A stretch of DNA of 38,039 nucleotides from a virus. The stretch spans positions 1-38,039 of the IMG/VR virus record IMGVR_UViG_3300021442_000439; one strand, 5' to 3'. The notes below the pieces were generated by a model. The model saw nothing but the letters and a program-made list of their open reading frames with translations, did no database searches and was not told the origin of the DNA. Of the stretch, positions 30,453 through 38,002 are shown one piece after another; position 1 is the stretch's first letter; each line of letters starts with the position of its first letter. The position numbers and the translations under genes are program-made.

Positions 30453-32019
30453 CTTCCTCAGTCTCAGCCTTGCTCTCTACTCTACTGTCCCACCAGTCCT
30501 TGACGGGAGTGAAGTCCACAATCGATGACCCGTTACGACTGGCTAAGAAACCTTTGGCTTCTTTGTCTGTAAATAAATGCGTCACCCTTTGATTGGTTGG
30601 GTGGGCAATGTGGCGTCCTGTAAATTCGTAGGTGACGTTCTCATCAATGGAGTCACCTGCTACGTAAGCATTGTGCGTAATAGGCGGTTCGTCAAATTCT
30701 TGGTTGGCAGGATCTTGAGTTATTATGATTTCTTCAATGTTAATGTGCTCTTCTTCTTCCCAATGCCACCTCCCGCACCCAATCCCCATTACTTTTGAGA
30801 ACGCCTCTTTCTGTTTGTCGCCGTTACACCGGATCATCTCCAAAACCTCAGACCTCTCTAAGTCTGTAAGCTCTATACCAATCGGTTCATACGGAGGACC
30901 TTCTTTTTCATCTTTCCTTCTCTGTATCTCGAACAGGCAGGTTCCACACGGGTCAAAGCTTCTGTCGCTACAATTGGCGATGCCTTTGCACGGTATGCTG
31001 TAGGGGGATAAGTCTTTGCCTATGCACCGAACGATAACCTTAACCCTCTTGTGGAAGTTATCAGAGTCCCTAGCGGCACCTAATCCGCATTGGATAACCT
31101 CCGTCGAAAGGTTCTCTTCGCTTTGTGCCGGAGGCCATACTTGCGGAGCTTCACGACATAGTTTCTTGAAGTCGTCCCCAGAAGTGGCGTGGAGATAATC
31201 AGTTACATCCCCCTTGTCACCTACCACATCCTTGGGAAGCTGGACGACAGAGATAACGTCGACAATGCTCTTCAACGCAGCTATGACCTTCTTGGTCCCT
31301 GCCGCCCCAGAAGCATCACAGTCGTAGCATATCTTTATCGTCTTCCCCTGCAGTAGCTCAAGTAGCTCTTTCTTCGGCAGGTTTCCCGCGCCACCAGTGA
31401 ACGTTATAGCAGGGAACCCATGCGCTTGGGCAGCCAAGCAATCCTTCTCCCCTTCAACAAGAAGAAGACTGGGGCGGTCAGCAGAGATAGTGGCTTGGGG
31501 GTAGAGCCACGTAAAGTTTCTGCCAGCCACCCCAATAACTTTAGCTTCTTTAGAGTCGAACTTGTACTTCCGGATATTGATAAGCTTGTCGCCCCAATAA
31601 ACAGGAATCCAAACTCTTTCACCGTCCCACCCCAACTTAAACTTGGTTATAGCGGAACGCTCTAAAAACCATTCCCGCGATAAGCGGTCCATGATCTCGG
31701 GACTGTCCAGCAACCTGACTAGGCATTTACGTACAGCCGACTCGTACGTTGGTGCCAACGGAGCAATTAACTCCGCTGCGGAGTCAAGAGACTTCGTTAT
31801 GTCGTGAGAAGGGTTGATGCCGAGAAGGCTGCAGAACCGCTCAAAGCGGCCAGATTGACCGCACTGAGCAGCAAAGCATTTAAACCTACCCGACTTTAAG
31901 ATGACCTCAAAAGAGGCGTGGGTGTCGTCGTGAAAAGGACAAGTGGCGTATATTTTAGTGTCGGTGACACTAGAAACCTTGTCTCCGAGATATTTCTGGT
32001 ATACCTCTAGATAGTCCAT
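30424..32019 (-). CDS. DnaG-type primase (zinc finger plus Toprim) with Cys-rich extension
   Basis: The product is 531 residues. N-terminal CHC2-like zinc finger: CPFHDDTHASFEV (27-39) then FKCFAAQCGQSG. Toprim: LLLVEGEKDCLAAQAHGFP (about 188-206) with the catalytic Glu, and ICYDCDASG (about 232-240) with the DxD pair. The last 240 residues are not part of DnaG: a beta-rich block FHKRVKVIVRCIGKDLSPYS (about 303-322) runs into CKGIANCSD then FDPCGTC, a possible second zinc site on an OB-like fold, followed by a Glu/Thr-rich tail. That block resembles the OB/zinc module missing from the MCM-type helicase two genes on. Confidence 0.85.
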   Translation of the reverse strand: MDYLEVYQKYLGDKVSSVTDTKIYATCPFHDDTHASFEVILKSGRFKCFAAQCGQSGRFERFCSLLGINPSHDITKSLDSAAELIAPLAPTYESAVRKCLVRLLDSPEIMDRLSREWFLERSAITKFKLGWDGERVWIPVYWGDKLINIRKYKFDSKEAKVIGVAGRNFTWLYPQATISADRPSLLLVEGEKDCLAAQAHGFPAITFTGGAGNLPKKELLELLQGKTIKICYDCDASGAAGTKKVIAALKSIVDVISVVQLPKDVVGDKGDVTDYLHATSGDDFKKLCREAPQVWPPAQSEENLSTEVIQCGLGAARDSDNFHKRVKVIVRCIGKDLSPYSIPCKGIANCSDRSFDPCGTCLFEIQRRKDEKEGPPYEPIGIELTDLERSEVLEMIRCNGDKQKEAFSKVMGIGCGRWHWEEEEHINIEEIIITQDPANQEFDEPPITHNAYVAGDSIDENVTYEFTGRHIAHPTNQRVTHLFTDKEAKGFLASRNGSSIVDFTPVKDWWDSRVESKAETEEDGTRDEQAT

Positions 32020-32051
32020 TCTCTTACTCCTAAAAATACGGACTACAGAGA

Positions 32052-33089
32052 TTAAATATCTACGTAATCACTTTTCCCATCCGAACCACTGTCGAGTTCT
32101 TTTTCCAAAGCGTCAGAAGACGAATTGCTGTCATCTGAGGCGGGAGGGCCGAAATCAAAAGAAGCGTCTCCTTCCTCTAACCCACTCAAGTCACTGTCAG
32201 GGGTTAGAGAGGCTCCACCCTCTGATTCGGAACTGTCGTTACCACTACCGGGAGACAACTTGCCAGCTTGTTGAAGGGTCCTGAATTCTTCATTCTTCTT
32301 CTCAAGCTCTTTAAGGATGGCCCCATCAGTGATACGTACCTTGTTCTGGTTGTTTTCTTCAAACAACTCAAACGTGATGTTGTGGAACTTCTCTTTACGA
32401 GAAGACTCAACAAGGTCGAGGCCCATCTTGTAGACGTTGCTAAATATACGTCCACGGCCCTTGTAGATCATGTTGATCCACTGCTTACCGATCTTGTACT
32501 TGGTCTTAGCAAGAGGTAGGAGGCACCATGAATTGTGCTCAGGAAGCCACACAACGAACTGTATGGTCTCGTCGCAGTCACCTACGAGTTGACCGTCACG
32601 TGTAAACCTTTTCGGGTGCTTACACTCCGTGCAGTCTCCACCCGGGTTGCCGCTTCCCTTTTTACCGTCGTGCGAACGACATACTGGAAGTTGCGTACCA
32701 CGGTCACTAGCCCAACGGGCTCTCGTCCGGAACGTGTGGACAGGTACAATCAGAAGTGGAGCATCGATAGCCTTGTCTTGGAAAGAGTCCCAAAACTGAC
32801 CAGCCTTCCCAAAGCCCTCTTGGACTTCTGGGCTGAGCCCTTGAAGTACCTTTAGCTGAGGAACTAGGTTGAGGTCTTCCGTGCGTACTTCGTCAAGGTC
32901 TTGATCTACGCCTTGGTGGTAAGCTGCCACGGAAGAGTCTACGGTAGCCTCTGCCTTAACCATCTCACCGATAAGCGATGACCAGTCCTTGGTCCCCTCA
33001 ACTTCCACTAGGCTTTGTCCATCTGAGTCTTGCGTCTTCGAACTCGTCGATTCCGAGGGGGTAGGGTCCACCTTGCTCTCCTTGCTCAT
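32052..33089 (-). CDS. Probable ssDNA-binding replication protein with zinc site
   Basis: The product is 345 residues. A Ser/Asp-rich arm is followed by VPQLKVLQGLSPEVQEGFGK (about 76-95), LLIVPVHTFRTRARW, and a Cys/His group: CRSHDGKKGSGN, CTECKHPKRF, VGDCDETIQF. These blocks occur together in a widespread phage protein always near primase and helicase genes. The C-terminal 80 residues are acidic and disordered (ending SDGKSDYVDI), as in SSB tails. I infer ssDNA binding from the layout and acidic tail. ATG 33089 has GAGG nine bases upstream and overlaps the previous gene by 92 bases. Confidence 0.5.
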   Translation of the reverse strand: MSKESKVDPTPSESTSSKTQDSDGQSLVEVEGTKDWSSLIGEMVKAEATVDSSVAAYHQGVDQDLDEVRTEDLNLVPQLKVLQGLSPEVQEGFGKAGQFWDSFQDKAIDAPLLIVPVHTFRTRARWASDRGTQLPVCRSHDGKKGSGNPGGDCTECKHPKRFTRDGQLVGDCDETIQFVVWLPEHNSWCLLPLAKTKYKIGKQWINMIYKGRGRIFSNVYKMGLDLVESSRKEKFHNITFELFEENNQNKVRITDGAILKELEKKNEEFRTLQQAGKLSPGSGNDSSESEGGASLTPDSDLSGLEEGDASFDFGPPASDDSNSSSDALEKELDSGSDGKSDYVDI

Positions 33090-33429
33090 TGCAGTAACCT
33101 CTTAACTTTCCAGCATTAACGCTATAAAACACGTCGAAGGCGATACCTTGCGACTTTCTCCAGTTCTCAAACTGTTCTGAATCATTTATTCGAGGGAAGG
33201 AAGTAGTATAAACCGTAAATTTACCGAGTCCCTCTAAATTCACCGTCTTTACGCCATCTCTTTGAAAAGCCTCGGCTATCTTTTCTTGTAGACGCCCTTT
33301 CTCATCATCTAAAACTTTAGCGTCACGGTGCAACGCTTCCAGCCTATCTCTAACATCTTTGTACTGCCTCAAAACGTCAGTCAGTCCTGAGCCGAGTTGA
33401 GTCTCATCCGAAGTCGAAGGTTGAGCCAT
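32998..33429 (-). CDS. Conserved phage coiled-coil protein of the replication module
   Basis: The product is 143 residues. An N-terminal coiled coil (VLRQYKDVRDRLEALHRDAK, then DEKGRLQEKIAEAFQ) precedes a small beta unit with GVKTVNLEGLGKFTVYTTSF, FENWRKSQGIA and a C-terminal segment. This layout is common next to the ssDNA-binding-type gene in many phages, with no known function. The gene overlaps the helicase end by 26 bases and the next gene start by 92 bases, an unusually long overlap. Confidence 0.65.
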   Translation of the reverse strand: MAQPSTSDETQLGSGLTDVLRQYKDVRDRLEALHRDAKVLDDEKGRLQEKIAEAFQRDGVKTVNLEGLGKFTVYTTSFPRINDSEQFENWRKSQGIAFDVFYSVNAGKLRGYCNEQGEQGGPYPLGIDEFEDARLRWTKPSGS

Positions 33430-34945
33430 TAATAAAGTTCTCCCATGTTTTAGGATCTAATATTTTCTCGTAAGAAGCCTTCTCCTTAAGACCTTTCGAA
33501 ATAGAAACGTCTACAGAGTTCTGACAGAGAAGGTCAATGTAAATAACTTTGTCGCTTTCTTGTCCTATACGGTGAATCCTATCCTCCGTTTGAGCACGGT
33601 TATCAAAATTGTAGTCCTGTGAATAATATATAGCGTAATCAGCGGCGTGGAGCGTCACGCCCATGCCTACTGTCTGGATCTGACCAATAAACACCCTTAC
33701 CGGGTCTTCATTCTGGAACTTCCGTATGTGGTCGGAGCGTTCTTCGAACGGCGTGTCACCAGATACGCAGACATACGGCACACCGGGCTTCTGCCCGGCT
33801 TCCATCTTGATGTCTTCACACAGTTCCTTGACCCGTCTCAAGTCCTCCACGAACCTGCACCAGATAACAACTTTGTGCTTGGGGGTGAGGTCCCGAAGAA
33901 GTTCCTCTAACGCTCTCAGCTTGGGATTCTTTTTAAAGCGGTGAAGTTTCTCTGACTCCGCATCAATATAGAAACCTTGCGTTATCTGTTGCAACCTGAG
34001 TATCTTCGCCAAAGCCGTCGACACCGTTATTACGTTATCCTGTATAAACGCTATGTAGTCCTTGGCGAGACTCTTATAAGCCCTTAACTGTTCCCCCTCC
34101 ATGTCTATGTACTGCTGCTGGTACGTCTTCGGTGGGAGGTCAAGGCAATCCTTTTTCTTAAACCTTACAACGTAAGGGTTGACCTGCTCAAACAGGCGGT
34201 CCAAGTTTTTGTACCCTGTGATTTTCTCAAAGTGTGTGTACTTGGATGAGGACCCGTAAGGAAGGCGCTGCCTTGTTATGTGTACGTAGTCTTGTTTCCA
34301 AACATGCCAGTTGGCTGAAAATAGCTCAGGCATAAGAAATCGAAACTGTGAATACAGGTCCAACGGACTATGCGTGATGCTGGTACCGGAGAGTATGTAC
34401 CTAAGAGGTATATGCCCAAAGGCGTGGAGTGTCTTTGATTGGAGGCTTGTATGGTGCTTGAGTTTACTGCTCTCGTCGGCAACCACTACCCGCCAAGGGA
34501 AGTCCTTGGCGATGTCGTTTTCATACACCACCCTTCTGCGGTTCCCCTCGTTTTTAATCAGCTTCCGTCTCTGCTTCGTGAAGGTGCGGAGACCATCGTA
34601 GTTAATGACGAAAATGGGTACCTTGTCGAAGTTGTCCTGAAGAAGTTTGACCCGCCTCTTTTTAGACCCTACCACCGCCAAGGCATCTAACCCGACCCAC
34701 TTCTTTGCCTCTTGAACCCAGACGTCGATGACGGTCTTAGGGCACACGACCAGAATGGGGAACTTGCCAAGGTCCTTCAAGGCTTCCAAAACGCCCCTCG
34801 TTTTCCCGGTGCCCTGCTCACAGAAAACTGCCGACGGCCCTTTTAGGCACTTCTCTTTAATAACTTCCTGATGCGCGTACATGGGAGGAAGTTCTTTATT
34901 TCCCTCTTCTACGAATAGAGGTAAGTTCACTACTTTTCTTGGCAT
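33404..34945 (-). CDS. SNF2-family helicase/ATPase
   Basis: This 513-residue superfamily 2 ATPase has motif I FCEQGTGKTR (41-50), Ia VVCPKTVIDVW, motif II VVVADESSKLKH (153-164, DESS in place of DEAH), motif III ILSGTSI (184-190), and in the second lobe VIWCRF, GMGVTLHAADYAIYY and QTEDRIHRIGQ (motif VI with the arginine finger). It is compact, like phage SNF2 enzymes that act in replication or recombination. It is the first gene of the leftward unit, starting 210 bases from the rightward genes. No clear ribosome site precedes ATG 34945; a GGAGGAGAAGG lies about 45 bases upstream. Confidence 0.9.
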   Translation of the reverse strand: MPRKVVNLPLFVEEGNKELPPMYAHQEVIKEKCLKGPSAVFCEQGTGKTRGVLEALKDLGKFPILVVCPKTVIDVWVQEAKKWVGLDALAVVGSKKRRVKLLQDNFDKVPIFVINYDGLRTFTKQRRKLIKNEGNRRRVVYENDIAKDFPWRVVVADESSKLKHHTSLQSKTLHAFGHIPLRYILSGTSITHSPLDLYSQFRFLMPELFSANWHVWKQDYVHITRQRLPYGSSSKYTHFEKITGYKNLDRLFEQVNPYVVRFKKKDCLDLPPKTYQQQYIDMEGEQLRAYKSLAKDYIAFIQDNVITVSTALAKILRLQQITQGFYIDAESEKLHRFKKNPKLRALEELLRDLTPKHKVVIWCRFVEDLRRVKELCEDIKMEAGQKPGVPYVCVSGDTPFEERSDHIRKFQNEDPVRVFIGQIQTVGMGVTLHAADYAIYYSQDYNFDNRAQTEDRIHRIGQESDKVIYIDLLCQNSVDVSISKGLKEKASYEKILDPKTWENFINGSTFDFG

Positions 34946-35012
34946 ACGTAAATTAAGGGCCCGAAACCACTTATAGCGGAAAACCCTTCTCCTCCGAGCA
35001 CTGATATTTTCC

Positions 35013-35053
35013 CTTCACCAACGTGAAGCCCAAGGAGCTTAACTTCGAAGCTC
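35013..35053. repeat. Two short inverted repeats in the leftward leader
   Basis: CTTCAC-CAAC-GTGAAG (35013-35028) and GAGCTT, seven bases, AAGCTC (35035-35053) lie just downstream of the leftward -10. They may form hairpins in the first part of the helicase mRNA or act as protein sites. Neither is followed by a U-tract. Confidence 0.5.
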
Positions 35054-35082
35054 ATTATAGTCAAGTTAGAAAATCGTGGAAA
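35054..35082 (-). promoter_or_regulatory. Leftward sigma70-like promoter
   Basis: On the minus strand a perfect TATAAT (35059-35054) has TTTCCA (35082-35077, four of six) 17 bases upstream. It points at the SNF2 helicase, with a leader of about 100 bases. The divergent arrangement, the spacing and the lack of another start for the long leftward unit support it. Confidence 0.65.
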
Positions 35083-35087
35083 ACAAC

Positions 35088-35116
35088 TTGAAACGGTTGA
35101 TCGTTACGATTATGAT
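35088..35116 (+). promoter_or_regulatory. Rightward sigma70-like promoter with operator-like palindromes
   Basis: TTGAAA (35088-35093) and TATGAT (35111-35116) are exactly 17 bases apart, each five of six to consensus. The spacer contains the palindrome ATCGT-T-ACGAT (35100-35110), and ATGATT-CCCTA-AATCAT (35112-35128) covers the -10 and start point. These are the positions where phage repressors bind, and an XRE-type gene lies 600 bases downstream. Its -35 is 5 bases from that of the leftward promoter. Confidence 0.7.
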
Positions 35117-35155
35117 TCCCTAAATCATTAGATCCAAAGCCTTTAAAATTATGTT

Positions 35156-35509
35156 ATGGTTCCGGAGAAAACGCCAGAAGACCTTGAGAAATTAAGCGGC
35201 ATTGATAAAAGGATCGAACGCTTAGTTGAAAAGAAGGCTAACTATATCAAGCTCTGGCAAGAGCGACGAGACCGTCAGACCCCTAGACTTCAAAAAACTA
35301 TATCGAAGAACATGAGCTTTATTTCAACGAAGCTTAGCCAGATAAAGAAGATTGAAGAGAAGAAAGACACGCTGGAAGAGCGAATAAAAACCTTGGAACT
35401 ACAGATCCAAGATAAAAGAAAGATTATACAAACGGCCCAAGAGAAACTAAGGGCGTTTGAGGACTGTGTACCCGGTATGAACAACGTAATCCGTGAAAGG
35501 AACGATTAA
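35156..35509 (+). CDS. Coiled-coil protein, first gene of the rightward unit
   Basis: The 117-residue product is almost wholly helical and charged (IDKRIERLVEKKANYIKLW, LSQIKKIEEKKDTLEERIK, LQIQDKRKIIQTAQEKLRAF), with heptad-like spacing of Leu/Ile. No family or motif is recognised. ATG 35156 lies about 33 bases after the predicted transcription start, and no Shine-Dalgarno site is seen before it, which is unusual in this genome. An early regulatory or scaffold role is a guess. Confidence 0.6.
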   Translation: MVPEKTPEDLEKLSGIDKRIERLVEKKANYIKLWQERRDRQTPRLQKTISKNMSFISTKLSQIKKIEEKKDTLEERIKTLELQIQDKRKIIQTAQEKLRAFEDCVPGMNNVIRERND

Positions 35510-35512
35510 ACC

Positions 35513-35710
35513 ATGTCCCAAGAAGAACATATAAAGGACGTAAAGGACGCTCTAAAGAAAGCAGGTAGAGGGGGATGGCGAGTCGACCTAGAAGCGATAT
35601 GCGACATCGCAACTAAGTCTATCGAGAAGCACCAAAAAAAGTTCTCCGTTACCACGGAGGGGGGCGCAGTGGAAATTGTTCGCAACACAGGTGATTCAGA
35701 AGACGAGTAA
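35513..35710 (+). CDS. Small protein of the rightward unit, uncharacterised
   Basis: The 65-residue product has a helical N-terminus (EEHIKDVKDALKKAGRGGW), a second helix (LEAICDIATKSIEKHQKK), then FSVTTEGGAVEIVRNTGDSEDE with an acidic end. No family is recognised. The gene starts 3 bases after the previous stop and ends TAATG, coupled to the XRE-type gene. Confidence 0.55.
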   Translation: MSQEEHIKDVKDALKKAGRGGWRVDLEAICDIATKSIEKHQKKFSVTTEGGAVEIVRNTGDSEDE

Positions 35711-35979
35711 TGAGAGACCTTCTAAAAGAAGTCCTGCAGGAAGAGGACCTAAGAGAGTCCAAGAGCCTGTCTTTGTCCGAAGCCTTTTCTCATAAACTTA
35801 GAGAAGAGATGAAGCGGCAGGGCGTTACCCAAGAAGAACTCGCGGGCAGGTTAGGGACGACCCAAGGTTACATTCCCTACCTGTTAAGCAAAAAGTCTAA
35901 CCTATCATTAAAAACCGTCTCTAGGGTTCTTACGGCCTTAGATAAACAACTAACCTTTGATTTTATTGAGTTGGAGTAA
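35710..35979 (+). CDS. XRE-family helix-turn-helix regulator
   Basis: This 89-residue DNA-binding protein has the HTH at about 34-66: FSHKLREEMKRQGVTQEELA, then GRLGTTQGYIPYLLSK with the recognition helix, and LSLKTVSRVLTALDKQL. This is the HigA/Xre-like single-domain form. A free-standing 33-residue N-terminal arm precedes it. It is a candidate repressor or activator for the divergent promoters 600 bases upstream, where palindromes lie. No toxin gene is recognised beside it, so an antitoxin role is less likely. Confidence 0.85.
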   Translation: MRDLLKEVLQEEDLRESKSLSLSEAFSHKLREEMKRQGVTQEELAGRLGTTQGYIPYLLSKKSNLSLKTVSRVLTALDKQLTFDFIELE

Positions 35980-35984
35980 GGTAC

Positions 35985-36242
35985 ATGGCCAAATTTACTA
36001 TCAAGATGTCCGCCAAGGCTGACGTTTTCTCGACCGTTGTTGTAGAAGCCGAGGGAGAAGAAGAGGCCGTTGCAAAGGCCCTTAACCCTGCGCTGAATCC
36101 CGAATGGGCTCACTACCCCGGAAGCGCTATCCAAGGAACTGCTACAACGGAAGAAATATCCGTAGAGCCGGGCGACCCCCTTCCTCTGGAACCCCTTGAA
36201 GAAGTTTCTGAGGAAAAGGAGCAAGTCGATGGAGTCGAGTAA
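35985..36242 (+). CDS. Small acidic protein, uncharacterised
   Basis: The 85-residue product begins with beta strands FTIKMSAKADVFSTVVVEA, a helix EEEAVAKALNP, and ends with an acidic Pro-rich tail (EPGDPLPLEPLEEVSEEKE). The first half resembles small alpha/beta phage folds where a strand pair precedes an 'eeAv.kA' helix. It starts after AAGG close to the ATG and overlaps the next gene by 14 bases. No function assigned. Confidence 0.55.
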   Translation: MAKFTIKMSAKADVFSTVVVEAEGEEEAVAKALNPALNPEWAHYPGSAIQGTATTEEISVEPGDPLPLEPLEEVSEEKEQVDGVE

Positions 36243-36825
36243 AGAATTTGTCGACCTGTATATACCTGACACTTGGAAGGACAAAGGGTTAGAGGAGGCG
36301 CGGGAGTACGTTAACCAAAACAAGGAGAACGGCTCCCTCTGCCCCTGCTGTGGACAGCTATGTCGCGTCTACTATCGTAAATTCAACCGCAACATGGCGA
36401 AGTTCCTCATTTCATTATCGAAGAGGTCTACAGAGACTAAAAAGTGGGTCCATTACAGCGAATGTGAGTTCTTTTCCAGAGATTACGCCGCGATAACGTA
36501 TTGGGGCTTGGCGGCTGTCCGGAAGTCCGACGGCGAAACTAAAAAGTCTTCCGGTTACTGGCTCCCTACTCGAAAAGGGATTGAGTTTATTGAGGGTAAG
36601 ATCAAGATCCCTTCCCACGCGATCATATTTAACGGCAACATTGATTGGACCCGAGGAGGGTTCAGTAATAGAGAGCTAACAATTAAAGAAGCTCTGGGTG
36701 AATGGTACTCACATGAAGAACTCATGGGGGCACGAAAGGCTGTCCAAGGTTGGGACGTCCTTAGTGAGGAACCTCGAACCGTCAAGGTGTTGAAAAAGAG
36801 TAGAGAGACGAAAGCCAGAACCTAA
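36229..36825 (+). CDS. Conserved phage protein with CxCC zinc site and wHTH-like region
   Basis: The 198-residue product starts at ATG 36229, which has AAGGAG eight bases upstream; a TTG at 36196 is a weaker choice. The block SLCPCCGQLCRVYYRKFNRN then MAKFLISLSKRS (about 36-67) is one I know from many phages: a Cys group followed by a basic helix, a 'YxRKLN' signature. WVHYSECEFF and ITYWGLAAVRKSDGETKKS then a beta hairpin suggest a winged-helix fold. Probably binds nucleic acid. Role unknown. Confidence 0.65.
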   Translation: MESSKEFVDLYIPDTWKDKGLEEAREYVNQNKENGSLCPCCGQLCRVYYRKFNRNMAKFLISLSKRSTETKKWVHYSECEFFSRDYAAITYWGLAAVRKSDGETKKSSGYWLPTRKGIEFIEGKIKIPSHAIIFNGNIDWTRGGFSNRELTIKEALGEWYSHEELMGARKAVQGWDVLSEEPRTVKVLKKSRETKART

Positions 36826-37169
36826 TGGAAGACCTCAACTTCGAATGGGTGACAACCCCATGCGGGAGAGACAACCTGCAAGAAACACTCAATAAGATGC
36901 AGGGCAACGAGGTGGAGATCTGGAATATATTCGAGCATGTAGTAGAGGGGACTAACTACAGGGCCGAAACCATCCTTTTTACCGTTGTAGGGCTGCGTCG
37001 TGTACGGAAAAAACGGATGTTAGAAGGGGTCCTTGAGTGTCTTGAGTTTGCTGTACAACAAACAGAGGCCCAACTCAAAGATGACACCATTTTAAGTGCA
37101 GAAGGCCGGGAATGGCTGGACAAAAGCAACGACGTTATAAAGTCAGTCCGAGAAGACCTTCTAAAGTGA
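36825..37169 (+). CDS. Uncharacterised alpha/beta protein, end of the rightward unit
   Basis: The 114-residue product has beta strands around NYRAETILFTVVGLRRV, then long helices (MLEGVLECLEFAVQQTEAQL, DKSNDVIKSVREDLLK). No family is recognised. Its ATG shares a base with the previous stop (TAATG). The stop overlaps that of the leftward gene on the other strand by 9 bases, with no terminator visible between them. Confidence 0.6.
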   Translation: MEDLNFEWVTTPCGRDNLQETLNKMQGNEVEIWNIFEHVVEGTNYRAETILFTVVGLRRVRKKRMLEGVLECLEFAVQQTEAQLKDDTILSAEGREWLDKSNDVIKSVREDLLK

Positions 37170-37415
37170 CCGCCTTTTGAAACCGTGCCACGGCGCTGCA
37201 GTGCTAGGGGCTGAGCCTCCGCCTTCACACTTCTCTTCTTCCCACTCCCCTACACATTTCGGATGTTTCTTCTCAAGTATCTGTTCGAGCATGTTTGTCC
37301 TCTCAAGAAGAAGCTCCGTCCGACCTGCCAGAAACCTCAACTCATCAAGTTGCGGCTGCAGCCTCTCAACTACAGAGTCTACGAGTACATCGAAGTCTAT
37401 TTCGTCGTTTGTCAC
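37161..37415 (-). CDS. Small acidic coiled-coil protein, uncharacterised
   Basis: The 84-residue product starts at GTG 37415, which has GGAG seven bases upstream. Residues 5-50 are helical with regular Leu (FDVLVDSVVERLQPQLDELR, TELLLERTNMLEQILEKK). Then a Cys/Glu segment (KCVGEWEEEKCEGGG) and SAPSTAAPWHGFKRRSL. The AAPWHG segment near the C-terminus is also found at the C-terminus of the upstream membrane protein, through a 19-bp DNA repeat. Location beside a membrane protein could suggest a lysis role, but there is no membrane segment or signal here. Confidence 0.55.
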   Translation of the reverse strand: MTNDEIDFDVLVDSVVERLQPQLDELRFLAGRTELLLERTNMLEQILEKKHPKCVGEWEEEKCEGGGSAPSTAAPWHGFKRRSL

Positions 37416-37464
37416 GTGGTTACTCCGTTACGAGGTTAATTCGGTACCGTGCCACGGCGCTGCA
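37182..37464. repeat. 19-bp direct repeat pair with palindromic core
   Basis: ACCGTGCCACGGCGCTGCA occurs exactly at 37182-37200 and 37446-37464. Its first half is the odd palindrome CCGTG-C-CACGG. Both copies are in frame with the minus-strand genes and encode AAPWHG near the C-terminus. It may be a protein-binding site or a trace of a copied gene end. Confidence 0.8.
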
Positions 37465-37718
37465 TAGGCCGTGGAGAAAGCTAAGGAAGCGAGGTAGGTG
37501 ATTATCCATAAAGATATACCAACGGAGTAAAAGAAAAACGGCTTCCGGTCTACCGGCATGTATATATATGCAAATATTAAGTTCATGGGAGGGATAGCTA
37601 CACAGAACCATCCCCATTGTTTCGATTCTGCAAAAGAAGCGAACATGGATAGAGCGTATCCTATGCCCATGAAGGCTGCGCCTACCCAATAAAAGAGATC
37701 CGGTGTTTCCACTGCCAT
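37428..37718 (-). CDS. Small membrane protein, three probable membrane spans
   Basis: The 96-residue product starts at ATG 37718 (MAVETPDLFYWVGAAFMGIG), which has GAGG about ten bases upstream; a GTG at 37751 is a weaker choice. Hydrophobic spans: about 8-28 (FYWVGAAFMGIGYALSMFA), 34-54 (WGWFCVAIPPMNLIFAYIYM) and 62-84 (FFFYSVGISLWIITYLASLA). The size and three spans would suit a class I holin, but no holin family was recognised and no endolysin is in the window. It ends AAPWHGTELTS. Confidence 0.6.
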   Translation of the reverse strand: MAVETPDLFYWVGAAFMGIGYALSMFASFAESKQWGWFCVAIPPMNLIFAYIYMPVDRKPFFFYSVGISLWIITYLASLAFSTAYAAPWHGTELTS

Positions 37719-37723
37719 TACTT

Positions 37724-37990
37724 TTACGCCTCGACTGTAAGGTCTCCGCACTTCAAAGATTTCATAGTGGTCACATTAACCATACGCCACGCCTTCTTCT
37801 GCATGTCGTACACCGGCATGAGACCCTTAGACTCAGGATTGTAACTCATACCTGTACCGTTTACACCTTTGTGGACTCCCGTTCGGGCGACCATGGTTCT
37901 CTCTGAGCCATCTTTCTTGATAAACACTGCACGGAAGATACGCCCAGAAGTGGATTTTAGGGCACGAGTGAACAGCTTGGCTTTTTCCAT
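37724..37990 (-). CDS. WYL_2/Sm-like SH3-fold phage protein
   Basis: The 88-residue product has RIFRAVFIKKDGSERTMVAR (about 17-36), then GTGMSYNPESKGLMPVYDMQ and WRMVNVTTMKSLKCGD. This is the layout of the WYL_2, Sm-like SH3-fold family, common in phages, where the first hairpin carries 'kkdGs.R.m.a' and the last strands 'wR.v...ti..lk'. Such proteins probably bind nucleic acid or protein. A clear AAAGGA site lies before ATG 37990, next to the GGGTT repeat. Confidence 0.7.
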   Translation of the reverse strand: MEKAKLFTRALKSTSGRIFRAVFIKKDGSERTMVARTGVHKGVNGTGMSYNPESKGLMPVYDMQKKAWRMVNVTTMKSLKCGDLTVEA

Positions 37991-38002
37991 TACGAGTCCT
38001 TT

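Noticed and set aside
35710-35979. Toxin-antitoxin pair with the XRE-type gene as antitoxin
   Set aside because: No RelE/HigB-like or other toxin motif in the genes on either side.
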